The position numbers were made by a program, and so were the translations under genes. Shown here one piece after another: positions 1-7,104 of a DNA stretch of 33,609 nucleotides. Where the stretch lies: NCBI GenBank assembly GCA_964435725.1, contig CAYTAJ010000022.1, positions 1-33,609 of the forward strand, read 5' to 3'. The stretch is from Litorimonas sp964435725 (GTDB taxonomy: Bacteria; Pseudomonadota; Alphaproteobacteria; Caulobacterales; Maricaulaceae). The number at the start of each line of letters is the position of its first letter. Positions within the stretch are counted from its first letter, which is position 1. The notes under the pieces are model-generated. The model was not told the origin of the DNA and did no database searches. It saw nothing but the letters and a program-made list of their open reading frames with translations.

Positions 1-1190
1 CCATCCGCGACGAAAGCCCCAATAACAACGGCGTCATAAGCGAGGCTCGCAAGGCGAGAATTTTCTTCACCAAAGGCACGGTCATAGCTGTCTTCAAATC
101 GTTTTTGCGCGTCCGGGTCCGGACCGGCAAAGACACCGCCGGATAAGGCAGGCTCACGCACCGTGTCTTCATTCTTCCAAAGGCCGGTGCCTAGAAATTG
201 CACATCCGCCGGATCCAAATCATAAAACGGGAAGAGCGGGGCGAGACTGCGTAGAGCCGTTCCGCCTTCGGGCAGGATAATGGCTTCAAATGACATGGGC
301 GTCGTCCCGCCATTTTCACGCGCAATACGCTCGCCTTCTTTATGGAAATCAGCGAGGCGTTTGGCCGGTTCCTGCATCACTGAAATATCCCGACCATTAT
401 AGGTTTCCGACGCGGTAATCTCCCCGCCACGATCTGCAATCGCGCGCTCATAAGCGGCTTTGACGCGGCGACCATATTCGCTTTGTGGCCCGACAAAGGC
501 AAAACGTGTGGTCCCGCTATCGGCGGCATAATCAACGATGCGCTTTACTTCGGCTTCGGGCGGGAAAGATAAGAGATAGGCCCCATTACCGGCCACGGTT
601 TGATCCGTAGAAAAAGCGATGACAGGCGTGCCCGAACGACGCGCTTCTTGTGCAGACGCTCTCACAGAACCGGACAAAATCGGGCCTAAGATAACATCAG
701 CGCCCGCTGCAATCGCGGCTTTTGTCGCAGACCGTGCCCCTTGCGGCGTTCCGGCCGTGTCCAAAGCAACGAGCAGAACATCAGCTCTGTCACGTTCAAA
801 AACAGAAAGCTCAGCCGCTTTCATCATAGAGGCGGCTTCCTCGCGCAAACGTTCAGATTGCGCCGAAAATGGCAAAAGCAGCGCAAGGCGTTTCGTATCG
901 CGCCCCGCCATATGTGGGAGGGTCAAGCCTTGGCGATTGTTGAAATAGGGCCCTTGTTCGACTTCGACGACTTCAGTCTCTTCTGGCTCAACTTCTTCTT
1001 CCGGTGTTTTTACTGGGTCTGTAGCGACAGGCTCTTCCACTGGCACACGCTCAACAACGGGTTCATTCGGAAAGCGGGTCGGCGCGGTTTCCGTCGTCGC
1101 ACAGGCACTCATGACGAGCGCAAGCGCGGAGAGCAAGAAAATCGATTTTGATCGATTTAAAGATTGGCCAAAATGGGCGAATGTCATCAT
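1..1190 (-). CDS. Penicillin-binding protein activator (LpoA-like lipoprotein), 3' end outside window
   Basis: Reading the minus strand from ATG 1190 (or the adjacent ATG 1187) gives an uninterrupted frame to the window edge, so the C-terminus is missing. The N-terminus is a lipoprotein signal (hydrophobic run ending LVMSAC). A Pro/Glu-rich linker follows (about residues 30-75), then a periplasmic-binding-protein fold beginning RLALLLPFS with the characteristic GADVILGPILSGSV and GTPVIAFSTD segments. This is the leucine-binding-like domain of LpoA/YraM proteins, which in gammaproteobacteria stimulate a class A PBP from the outer membrane. A purine-rich AAAGG lies before the start. The gene is divergent from rsmI, the same arrangement as lpoA/rsmI in enterobacteria. 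The family call is firm. The PBP partner in this lineage is inferred. Confidence 0.85.
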   Translation of the reverse strand, partial: MMTFAHFGQSLNRSKSIFLLSALALVMSACATTETAPTRFPNEPVVERVPVEEPVATDPVKTPEEEVEPEETEVVEVEQGPYFNNRQGLTLPHMAGRDTKRLALLLPFSAQSERLREEAASMMKAAELSVFERDRADVLLVALDTAGTPQGARSATKAAIAAGADVILGPILSGSVRASAQEARRSGTPVIAFSTDQTVAGNGAYLLSFPPEAEVKRIVDYAADSGTTRFAFVGPQSEYGRRVKAAYERAIADRGGEITASETYNGRDISVMQEPAKRLADFHKEGERIARENGGTTPMSFEAIILPEGGTALRSLAPLFPFYDLDPADVQFLGTGLWKNEDTVREPALSGGVFAGPDPDAQKRFEDSYDRAFGEENSRLASLAYDAVVIGAFVAD

Positions 1191-1238
1191 AATGATTTTA
1201 CCTTTAACACGCCTGACTCTTGCTTAAGGAGCGTTTGT
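1191..1238. promoter_or_regulatory. Short divergent promoter region lpoA-like / rsmI
   Basis: These 48 bp separate the LpoA-like start from the proposed rsmI start, so both promoters must lie here or in the opposite coding region. It contains one GANTC site (GACTC, 1215-1219) and an AAGGAG Shine-Dalgarno sequence at 1226-1231. I could not assign -35/-10 boxes with confidence. Confidence 0.4.
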
Positions 1239-2111
1239 CTGTCCATAGCCAAGAACATACCCTCGCCGCAAGACGCTTTTACCGCCGAGCTGACCCCAGG
1301 ACTCTATGTTGTCTCGACACCCATCGGCAATTTGAGAGACATGACCTTGCGTGCCCTTGATGTTTTGCACGGCGTGGATCACATCTTGGCCGAAGACACG
1401 CGACAAACACGAAAGCTCTGCGAGGCCTATTCTATTTCGACCTCTCTATCGGCCTATCATGACCATAATGCGGCAGCCCGAGTCCCGGAGCTGATTGAGC
1501 GCTTGAAAGACGGTGCGACGATGGCTTTGGTCTCTGATGCCGGAACACCCTTGGTCTCAGACCCCGGATTTCGGCTGGTTCGCGCCGCGACAGAGGCCGG
1601 TATTGATGTGTGGCCTATTCCGGGAGCCTCTGCTGTTCTCGCCGGGTTAGTCAAATCCGGGATGCCATCTGACGCCTTTCATTTCGCGGGTTTTTTACCG
1701 CCTAAATCGGCTGCACGAAAAACGGCTTTGGCCAAACTAAAGGGTCTTCAAGCCACATTGATTTTCTTTACCACAGGTCCGCGTATCAGTGCGTTCCTCT
1801 CTGATGCTATTGATGTTTTAGGTGACAGACAAGCCGTGCTGACACGGGAACTCACCAAAAGATTTGAAGAAGCGCGCCACGGCAGCGCCCAAGAGCTTAT
1901 AGAGTCTGTAAAAGATAATCCGCCCAAAGGTGAGCTTGTCTTATTTATCGCCCCGCCCAAAGAAGGTGAGCGTTGGGATGAAACCCAAATTCGGCAGGCT
2001 TTGTCTGAACAGATTAAAGAGCTCGGCGTTAAACGCGCCAGCGCAGCTGTGGCTGAGTTAAGCGGTTGGGCCAAACGCGATGTTTATGCCCTCGCGCTCA
2101 CACTGAAATGA
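1239..2111 (+). CDS. rsmI: 16S rRNA (cytidine-1402-2'-O)-methyltransferase RsmI
   Basis: RsmI 2'-O-methylates C1402 of 16S rRNA in the decoding centre, using SAM. The family signature GLYVVSTPIGNLRDMTLRA is followed by AEDTRQTRKL, LVSDAGTPLVSDPG and the GASAVLAGLVKSG segment of the tetrapyrrole-methylase fold. The start is unusual. The frame is open from 1164 (TTG; ATG at 1173), but those starts lie inside the divergent lpoA-like gene and add a non-conserved leader. A strong AAGGAG (1226-1231) sits 7 nt before an in-frame CTG at 1239, which gives 290 residues, about the usual family length. I therefore place the start there; 1164 or 1173 are the conventional alternatives. The stop overlaps the yraN start (ATGA), implying translational coupling. 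Confidence 0.9.
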   Translation: MSIAKNIPSPQDAFTAELTPGLYVVSTPIGNLRDMTLRALDVLHGVDHILAEDTRQTRKLCEAYSISTSLSAYHDHNAAARVPELIERLKDGATMALVSDAGTPLVSDPGFRLVRAATEAGIDVWPIPGASAVLAGLVKSGMPSDAFHFAGFLPPKSAARKTALAKLKGLQATLIFFTTGPRISAFLSDAIDVLGDRQAVLTRELTKRFEEARHGSAQELIESVKDNPPKGELVLFIAPPKEGERWDETQIRQALSEQIKELGVKRASAAVAELSGWAKRDVYALALTLK

Positions 2112-2485
2112 ACACGCGTCAGGATTACGAGGAACAAGGGCGAAAAGCCGAAAGACGTGTCGTCCATTATCTGCGCCTCCGCGGTTATAAAATTCTGGCC
2201 GAACGCTTCAAAACGCCGGACGGTGAAGCCGACATTATCGCGCAAAAAGGCACAGTTATTGCGATTGTCGAGGTTAAACAACGCGCCACAAAATTTGCGC
2301 TTGATGAAGCGATGGACAGCCAAACAGAACGTCGTGTCATGGCAGCGGCGGAAATTTGGGTCGAACGACATTTTCAAAACCTGCCCAAAGACTTTGAGCT
2401 TCGCTTTGATTTCGCAGGCATTATTGGAAAGGTCACACCTTTCTGCCGCGTGCATTATCTGAAACACGCCTTTCGCCCTGATTAA
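2108..2485 (+). CDS. yraN: YraN-family (UPF0102) putative nuclease-fold protein
   Basis: A 125-residue protein of the UPF0102/YraN family, which has a PD-(D/E)XK nuclease-like fold and no settled function. The family pattern is clear: EEQGRKAERRVVHYLRLRGYKIL, then GEADIIAQ and the catalytic-type EVKQR (about Glu40, Asp42, Glu55, Lys57). The ATG at 2108 overlaps the rsmI stop by ATGA, so I prefer it to the GTG/ATG-type starts upstream (frame open from 2066), which would sit well inside rsmI. The rsmI-yraN order is widely conserved, so the two are probably co-transcribed and translationally coupled. Confidence 0.9.
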   Translation: MNTRQDYEEQGRKAERRVVHYLRLRGYKILAERFKTPDGEADIIAQKGTVIAIVEVKQRATKFALDEAMDSQTERRVMAAAEIWVERHFQNLPKDFELRFDFAGIIGKVTPFCRVHYLKHAFRPD

Positions 2486-2486
2486 T

Positions 2487-2539
2487 TAAACCTTGTCCAT
2501 GCGTTTTAATGGTAACGCTTCGTTCACCATAAAGGTTTA
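2487..2539 (+). promoter_or_regulatory. Nested inverted repeats before the BON lipoprotein gene
   Basis: Between yraN and the BON gene, TAAACCTT (2487-2494) is repeated inverted as AAGGTTTA (2532-2539). Nested inside is GCGTT (2501-2505) paired with AACGC (2514-2518). It ends about 12 nt before the BON start and is followed by TTTTG. It could be a weak terminator/attenuator or an RNA structure in the leader. No function can be assigned. Confidence 0.3.
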
Positions 2540-2550
2540 GTTTTGTCCGC

Positions 2551-3489
2551 ATGAAACATTTTATTCTACCTCTGCTTTGTGCCTCTCTCCTTTCCGGTTG
2601 TGCCTTGACGACGGCCGGTATCAAAAAAGGTGATGAAAGAAATTTTGCGCGCTCTCTGAATGATGTGAATGCAGGGCGCGTCATTGAGGCGCGTATGAAG
2701 CGCGCTTATGATTTTGACCTAGGCGGCATTGATGTCGAAGTCGCCGAGGGTGTTGTGCTTTTATCCGGCAATGTCCCTACGAAAGAAGACCGCATAGAAG
2801 CCGCCCGTATTGCTTGGTCCGCCCCTCGCATTGATCAGGTCGGCAATGAGGTCATGATTAAAGGCAAGCAAGGCTTTATCCGTAATACCAAAGACGGCAT
2901 TTTGGAAAAAGCCGTCCGCACACGGCTCATTGCTGATAATGCGGTCAAGGCCCGTAATTTCAACATCGAAACCCATGACGGTATTGTTTATCTCTTAGGT
3001 GTCGCGCGCACCCAAGAAGAGCTGGAACGCGCGGCTCAAATCGCGGCTCAAACACGCGGCACGGCTGAAGTGATTTCTTACGCACGCATTGCAGACTTGC
3101 CGCAACAACAACGTCTAAGCCAGCAAGAGAATTACCAATCCGTGGAAAGACCGACGCAACGTCAATTACCGGATTTCCTCACGACGGAACCACCTGCCGC
3201 GCAGCAACCTGCAGCCCCCATCCAGTCAGCTCCGCTCGATCAGCCTATTCCGTTCAACCGCCCTTCTCAGGAAGCAACAGGCCCAACCGCGCCACCAATG
3301 ATTGATATGGGTGACCGTCTTGGGAAAGAGTTTCCATCTGATGAAGAATTGGGGGCCTATCGCACAGGGGCGGCCGGTGAAGCTGTCTCTATTATTGAGT
3401 CAGAGCCCTATTATATTGACCCAGATACGGGCGAGCAAATTCCTGTATCCTTCGTGAATGGTGTCGTTGTGCCAAAGGTGATTAAATAA
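2551..3489 (+). CDS. BON-domain outer-membrane lipoprotein (DolP/OsmY-like) with Pro/Gln-rich tail
   Basis: A 312-residue lipoprotein with lipobox LLSGC near residue 17. Two BON domains follow, roughly residues 42-105 (GIDVEVAEGVVLLSGNV) and 118-183 (FNIETHDGIVYLLGVA). BON domains bind phospholipid. In DolP they help keep the outer membrane intact and BamA folded. The position after rsmI-yraN matches that of dolP in enterobacteria. Unlike the roughly 190-residue DolP, this protein carries about 120 extra C-terminal residues: a Gln/Pro-rich stretch (about 190-245), then an acidic segment ending in PYYIDPDTGEQIPVSFVNG. That tail is not a domain I recognise. The start follows from the signal sequence. 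Confidence 0.85.
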   Translation: MKHFILPLLCASLLSGCALTTAGIKKGDERNFARSLNDVNAGRVIEARMKRAYDFDLGGIDVEVAEGVVLLSGNVPTKEDRIEAARIAWSAPRIDQVGNEVMIKGKQGFIRNTKDGILEKAVRTRLIADNAVKARNFNIETHDGIVYLLGVARTQEELERAAQIAAQTRGTAEVISYARIADLPQQQRLSQQENYQSVERPTQRQLPDFLTTEPPAAQQPAAPIQSAPLDQPIPFNRPSQEATGPTAPPMIDMGDRLGKEFPSDEELGAYRTGAAGEAVSIIESEPYYIDPDTGEQIPVSFVNGVVVPKVIK

Positions 3490-3519
3490 TCCCTTTGACA
3501 CAACAGCTTTACCGCACTC

Positions 3520-5763
3520 TTAGAACTGCGTTCCAATTGAGAAACGGACATTGCGCCCCGGAAGGGGAACTTCATCTTTTAAGAAAGACGCGTGTTGGCG
3601 GGCCTCCGTATCAAATAGGTTTTGAACAGAAACGCTAATGCGCACAGGCTGAGCGTCAACAGGCGCTTTCCATGTCGCAAATAAATTCACCAAGCCATAA
3701 TCATCCGTCGGTAATTCAAACTCGCTGATTTTGTTTTGCTCAGCAACATAATCGAGCTCGGCCCGGAATGAGAAACGTTCTGACTCGGCTTCCAACCCGA
3801 CGAGGGTCGAGAGAGGGGGAATACGCGGTAAGTTGCCCGTATCTGTTTTAGCCCGTACATATTCGACTAGACCATCGGCCTTAATGTCGAAAGCTCCAAT
3901 CGTGGTGAGGTCAGCCCCACCTTGGACTTCAAAGCCGCGGAATGTTGCATCTGCCGCGCCGAACTGGAACACATCCAGACCATCCTCTTCTTCACCTGTC
4001 GCGCTTTCAAAAATAAAGTCGCTATAATCTGTGTAGAAGAGATTGAGTGTTAAGAAGTGACCGTCTTCACGGTGGCGAATAGCCGCTTCTACACCCGTCG
4101 CTGTTTCTATGCCCAGTGATGTATCGCCTAACTCAAACGCGCTCGTGGCCAAGTGAGGGCCGTTCGAGAAGAGCTCTTCTGTTGTTGGCGCACGCTCTGT
4201 GCGGAACACCGTGCCACCGACACGTATAGCGTCAGACAGGTGATAATCACCACCGGCAGAAAGGCTGATACCGTCAAAGCTCAGGCTCTCGCCTGTGACT
4301 GTGTTTTCCTGATCGGTGTTTTCAAACCGAGCGGCCGCTTCGAGGTGAAGATTGCCCAATGTTTTTTCTTGGAAAGTATAAATACCAAATTGTTTGGTTT
4401 CCGTAGGCGGAACAAAGGCCTCTTCACCTATCGCGGAGAAATCCCGGTCACGATATTGTATACCATAAGCCGCATTCCAACCGTCTTGCTCGGCTTGGAT
4501 GGCTTCGGCACGAACTTCGTATCCTTCATTGGCAAACACCGTACCCACTTCGGAGCCTTCAAACTCGGTATGTTCATAATCAGCATAACCGCCGAAAACT
4601 TGTAGCGTTTGAATGAAGCCGTCCAAATCAATACGGCCATTCACATCAATGCGTGTTTGGTTCAGGCCGATTGTGACGAGCTCTTCCTCTTCTTCGCTCT
4701 CTTCCTCATGATCGTGATCTTCATCTTCGTCATGCTCTTCATCTTCATGTTCTTCCTCGTGAGCATGGTCATGACCGCCGGGGATGCCATAATCACTTTC
4801 GAAGCGATGAACAGCGACACCAAAGAAACCGCGATCACCAACATAGGATAGACCGCCAGTCAGAGATTTTGTTTCAGTCGCTGAATTCTCGAGACGACCA
4901 AACATTTCCTCTTCGTCTTCGTGGTCATGATCGTGCTCCTCGTCATGATCCTCATCATGGTCTTCATCGTGGTCTTCNNNNNNNNNNNNNNNNNNNNNNN
5001 NNNNNNNNNNNNNNNNNNNNNNNNNNNNNNNNNNNNNNNNNNNNNNNNNNNNNNNNNNNNNNNNNNNNNNNNNNNNNTGGTCTTCCTCTTCTTCGGCGGC
5101 CATGAGGATATCGGATTCTGCGAAGCCCGGGATGCGGTAGTCATCTGTAGATTTGAATGTCCCGTCCAAATGCAAAACAAAATTACCCAATGCCTTGTCG
5201 ATAGAACCCGCGACTTCAGCGCCATTATCCACACTGGAGGCCCCAATGCGGAACGCGCCATTCAATCCATCTTCGGGAATTTCTGTTGGGATACGGCCGT
5301 CGATCACATTCACAACACCGCCTGACCCCGAGGAGCCATAACGCAATAAGGCTGAACCACGGACGACTTCAATGCGTTCAGCTTGAGCCGGTTCCGCTGA
5401 AACAGCATGATCGGGAGACGCGGCAGAGGCATCAATTGATCCAATGCCGTTATTTAAAACGCGAATGCGTTCACCGCCCTGCCCACGTAAAATAGGGCGT
5501 GAAGCACCCGCACCAAAAAATGTAGATGATACGCCGGGTTCTGATTTGAGCGTTTCGCCAATTGTTGACGCCAATCGGTCTTGGAGTTCATCGCCCGCCA
5601 AGACAGAGACGCCTGTAATGGCTTCATCAACGGAACGTGTGAGAGGTGAGCCTGTGACAATAATTTCATCAACCTCAGAATCGAGGTTTTGCGCCAGAGC
5701 CGGCACGGCAAAGGCAAATGTGGCGCTCAGCGCCGAAAAAGAGAGTAAAGACGTACGCAACAT
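3520..5763 (-). CDS. TonB-dependent receptor with His/Asp/Glu-rich loops, probable zinc uptake (ZnuD-type); contains assembly gap
   Basis: An outer-membrane receptor. It has a signal peptide (about 1-25, ending ALAQ), a plug domain with RPILRGQGGERIRVLNNG and ERIEVVRGSALLRYGSSGSGGVVNVID, then a beta-barrel ending in the aromatic terminus FSIGTQF. Two loops are extraordinarily rich in His, Asp and Glu: about residues 222-287 (including the 100-N gap) and about 329-361. His-rich loops of this kind are typical of zinc receptors of the ZnuD type, so zinc (or another divalent metal) is the inferred cargo. The frame is kept across the gap, and both halves are clearly receptor sequence. The flanks share 8 bp; joining on those would also keep frame. 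The gene follows a small His-containing secreted protein, probably in the same transcript. Confidence 0.9.
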   Translation of the reverse strand: MLRTSLLSFSALSATFAFAVPALAQNLDSEVDEIIVTGSPLTRSVDEAITGVSVLAGDELQDRLASTIGETLKSEPGVSSTFFGAGASRPILRGQGGERIRVLNNGIGSIDASAASPDHAVSAEPAQAERIEVVRGSALLRYGSSGSGGVVNVIDGRIPTEIPEDGLNGAFRIGASSVDNGAEVAGSIDKALGNFVLHLDGTFKSTDDYRIPGFAESDILMAAEEEEDXXXXXXXXXXXXXXXXXXXXXXXXXXXXXXXXXXEDHDEDHDEDHDEEHDHDHEDEEEMFGRLENSATETKSLTGGLSYVGDRGFFGVAVHRFESDYGIPGGHDHAHEEEHEDEEHDEDEDHDHEEESEEEEELVTIGLNQTRIDVNGRIDLDGFIQTLQVFGGYADYEHTEFEGSEVGTVFANEGYEVRAEAIQAEQDGWNAAYGIQYRDRDFSAIGEEAFVPPTETKQFGIYTFQEKTLGNLHLEAAARFENTDQENTVTGESLSFDGISLSAGGDYHLSDAIRVGGTVFRTERAPTTEELFSNGPHLATSAFELGDTSLGIETATGVEAAIRHREDGHFLTLNLFYTDYSDFIFESATGEEEDGLDVFQFGAADATFRGFEVQGGADLTTIGAFDIKADGLVEYVRAKTDTGNLPRIPPLSTLVGLEAESERFSFRAELDYVAEQNKISEFELPTDDYGLVNLFATWKAPVDAQPVRISVSVQNLFDTEARQHASFLKDEVPLPGRNVRFSIGTQF
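4978..5077. other. 100-N assembly gap in the acidic/His repeat
   Basis: One hundred Ns inside the His/Asp repeat of the TonB receptor. Only 8 bp (TGGTCTTC) are shared by the two edges, unlike the 55-bp overlaps at the other two gaps. The repeat itself probably broke the assembly, so its true length is unknown. Confidence 0.95.
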
Positions 5764-5843
5764 AGCGATAAGTTTCCATTAAAACAAAAAAGAGTGTGAC
5801 CACGACGACCTATGTCGCGTGGGCGATTTAAAAGTTGAATGTT

Positions 5844-6146
5844 TTAATGAAAGAGTGGGGGTGCCCTGGGGGGCGGGGCGCGCATGTGTGGCGCTTGGTA
5901 AATCAAAGGTGTGAATGCCGTAAATTCTATCGCAATGGGTAAAACCGGAATGAAAGATGGCACATCCATGCTTGGTAAAAGCACAGTGGTTTCTTCGGAT
6001 AAAACGAATACGGCACAAGATACACCATCGTGTTCATGAGGGTGATCACCGTGGGTCGTGGCATGCGCAACCGTAAAGGATTGCGCGGCCAAAAACCAAA
6101 TGGCCAATAAACTCAGGGCAAAATGATATGTGCGCGATAATGACAC
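5844..6146 (-). CDS. Small His-rich secreted/membrane-anchored protein (DUF2946-like)
   Basis: A 100-residue protein with a GTG start, upstream of the TonB receptor on the same strand (80-bp gap). It has an N-terminal hydrophobic segment (ALSLLAIWFLAAQSF, about 10-24), then a His cluster with one Cys (THGDHPHEHDGVSCAVF, about 31-47). It ends in an RAPPP/RAPP motif like that seen in small DUF2946-type proteins that accompany metal-uptake genes. The His/Cys content and the neighbour suggest a role in periplasmic metal binding. The family assignment is from memory of the motif and is tentative. No strong Shine-Dalgarno sequence precedes the GTG. Confidence 0.6.
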   Translation of the reverse strand: MSLSRTYHFALSLLAIWFLAAQSFTVAHATTHGDHPHEHDGVSCAVFVLSEETTVLLPSMDVPSFIPVLPIAIEFTAFTPLIYQAPHMRAPPPRAPPLFH

Positions 6147-6153
6147 GTTATGA

Positions 6154-6168
6154 TGTTACAATATAGCG
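6154..6168 (-). promoter_or_regulatory. Zur-like operator
   Basis: TGTTACAATATAGCG matches the general Zur core TGTTATAATATAACA at 12 of 15 positions. It lies 8 bp upstream of the small His-rich gene and its TonB receptor. Zur represses zinc-uptake genes when zinc is sufficient. The sequence match is visible; binding is inferred. Confidence 0.4.
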
Positions 6169-6186
6169 TAGCTTAACAGCAAGCTA
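6169..6186 (-). terminator. Weak hairpin downstream of rph
   Basis: TAGCTT and AAGCTA form a 6-bp stem with a 6-nt loop, about 30 nt beyond the rph stop and ahead of the zinc unit. There is no U tract, so it is at best a weak terminator. Confidence 0.25.
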
Positions 6187-6214
6187 TTTCATAACAATAT
6201 ACAGTAACTATCCG

Positions 6215-6931
6215 TTATGAGGTGAGAGCCGCCTTCTGGAGCGTACACAGTTCTTCAATGCCTTTTGTGGCAAGACGCGTGAGCTCTGCCATTTCTGAGG
6301 CTTTAAACGGCACATCTTCGGAGCTGGCCTGTACTTCAATAATGCCTCCCTCCTCCGTCAGAACGAAATTGGCATCCGCTTGAGCGGCACTGTCTTCTAC
6401 ATATTCGAGGTCAAGACGACATGTGCCATCAACGATACCGCAAGACACAGCCGCCATTTTATCCGTGACGGGATTTTCAGTGATAAGCCCGTCATCAACC
6501 AGTTTTTGACAGGCTTGAGACAGCGCAACCCATGCGCCGGTAATAGAGGCTGTCCGCGTGCCGCCATCGGCCTGCATTACATCACAATCAATAATGACCT
6601 GACGCTCGCCTAATTTTTCTAGATCAATCGAGGCCCGCAAAGCACGGCCAATCAGACGCTGTATTTCAACCGTCCGTCCGCCTTGCTTGCCGCGCGCGGC
6701 CTCCCGATTATTGCGCGAATGAGTCGCTCTCGGGAGCATGCCGTATTCTGCTGTAACCCAACCCTTACCGGAGCCTTTCATCCAACGCGGCACATTTTCA
6801 TCGACGGACGCCGTACATAAAACATGGGTTTCACCGAATTTTGCGAGGCATGAGCCTTCGGCATAGCGCGAGACACCCGCCTCTAGAGAAACAGGACGTA
6901 ATTCATCGAGGGCGCGGTTATTCGGACGCAT
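6215..6931 (-). CDS. rph: Ribonuclease PH
   Basis: A phosphorolytic 3'-5' exoribonuclease that trims tRNA 3' ends. The sequence begins MRPNNRALDELRPVSLE, which is canonical for the family. It contains GSGKGWVTAEYGMLPRATHSRN, the phosphate-binding GKQGGRTVEIQRLIGR segment, and VIIDCDVMQADGGTRTASITGA. The ATG at 6931 gives 238 residues, the normal length, and has GGAG a few nt upstream. The frame is open further upstream, but that extension is not family-like. In Caulobacter rph sits next to hrcA. Here about 9 kb separates them. Confidence 0.95.
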   Translation of the reverse strand: MRPNNRALDELRPVSLEAGVSRYAEGSCLAKFGETHVLCTASVDENVPRWMKGSGKGWVTAEYGMLPRATHSRNNREAARGKQGGRTVEIQRLIGRALRASIDLEKLGERQVIIDCDVMQADGGTRTASITGAWVALSQACQKLVDDGLITENPVTDKMAAVSCGIVDGTCRLDLEYVEDSAAQADANFVLTEEGGIIEVQASSEDVPFKASEMAELTRLATKGIEELCTLQKAALTS

Positions 6932-7104
6932 AGGGAACTCCAAATCAAAAGTAGGATTGCGCCTTAGACGGGCCAATCCTGTCTGGCAATGGCGCGTTTA
7001 GATGCAGGGTTAATTTTCTGGACAAATGAGCAATGAAAATAATTTTCTTCGGCATCTCTATCTTAAGTCTTGATATGCTTCGAAAGTTACGCCTAAAAAG
7101 CAAA

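Noticed and set aside
619..1151. Two plus-strand open frames
   Set aside because: They are antisense to the LpoA-like gene, whose frame gives a clear lipoprotein and binding-protein domain.
2084..2467. Minus-strand 127-codon open frame
   Set aside because: Antisense to yraN, which has the conserved nuclease-fold motifs.
4153..4605. Plus-strand 150-codon open frame
   Set aside because: It lies opposite the receptor barrel. The receptor frame has family motifs; this one shows none.
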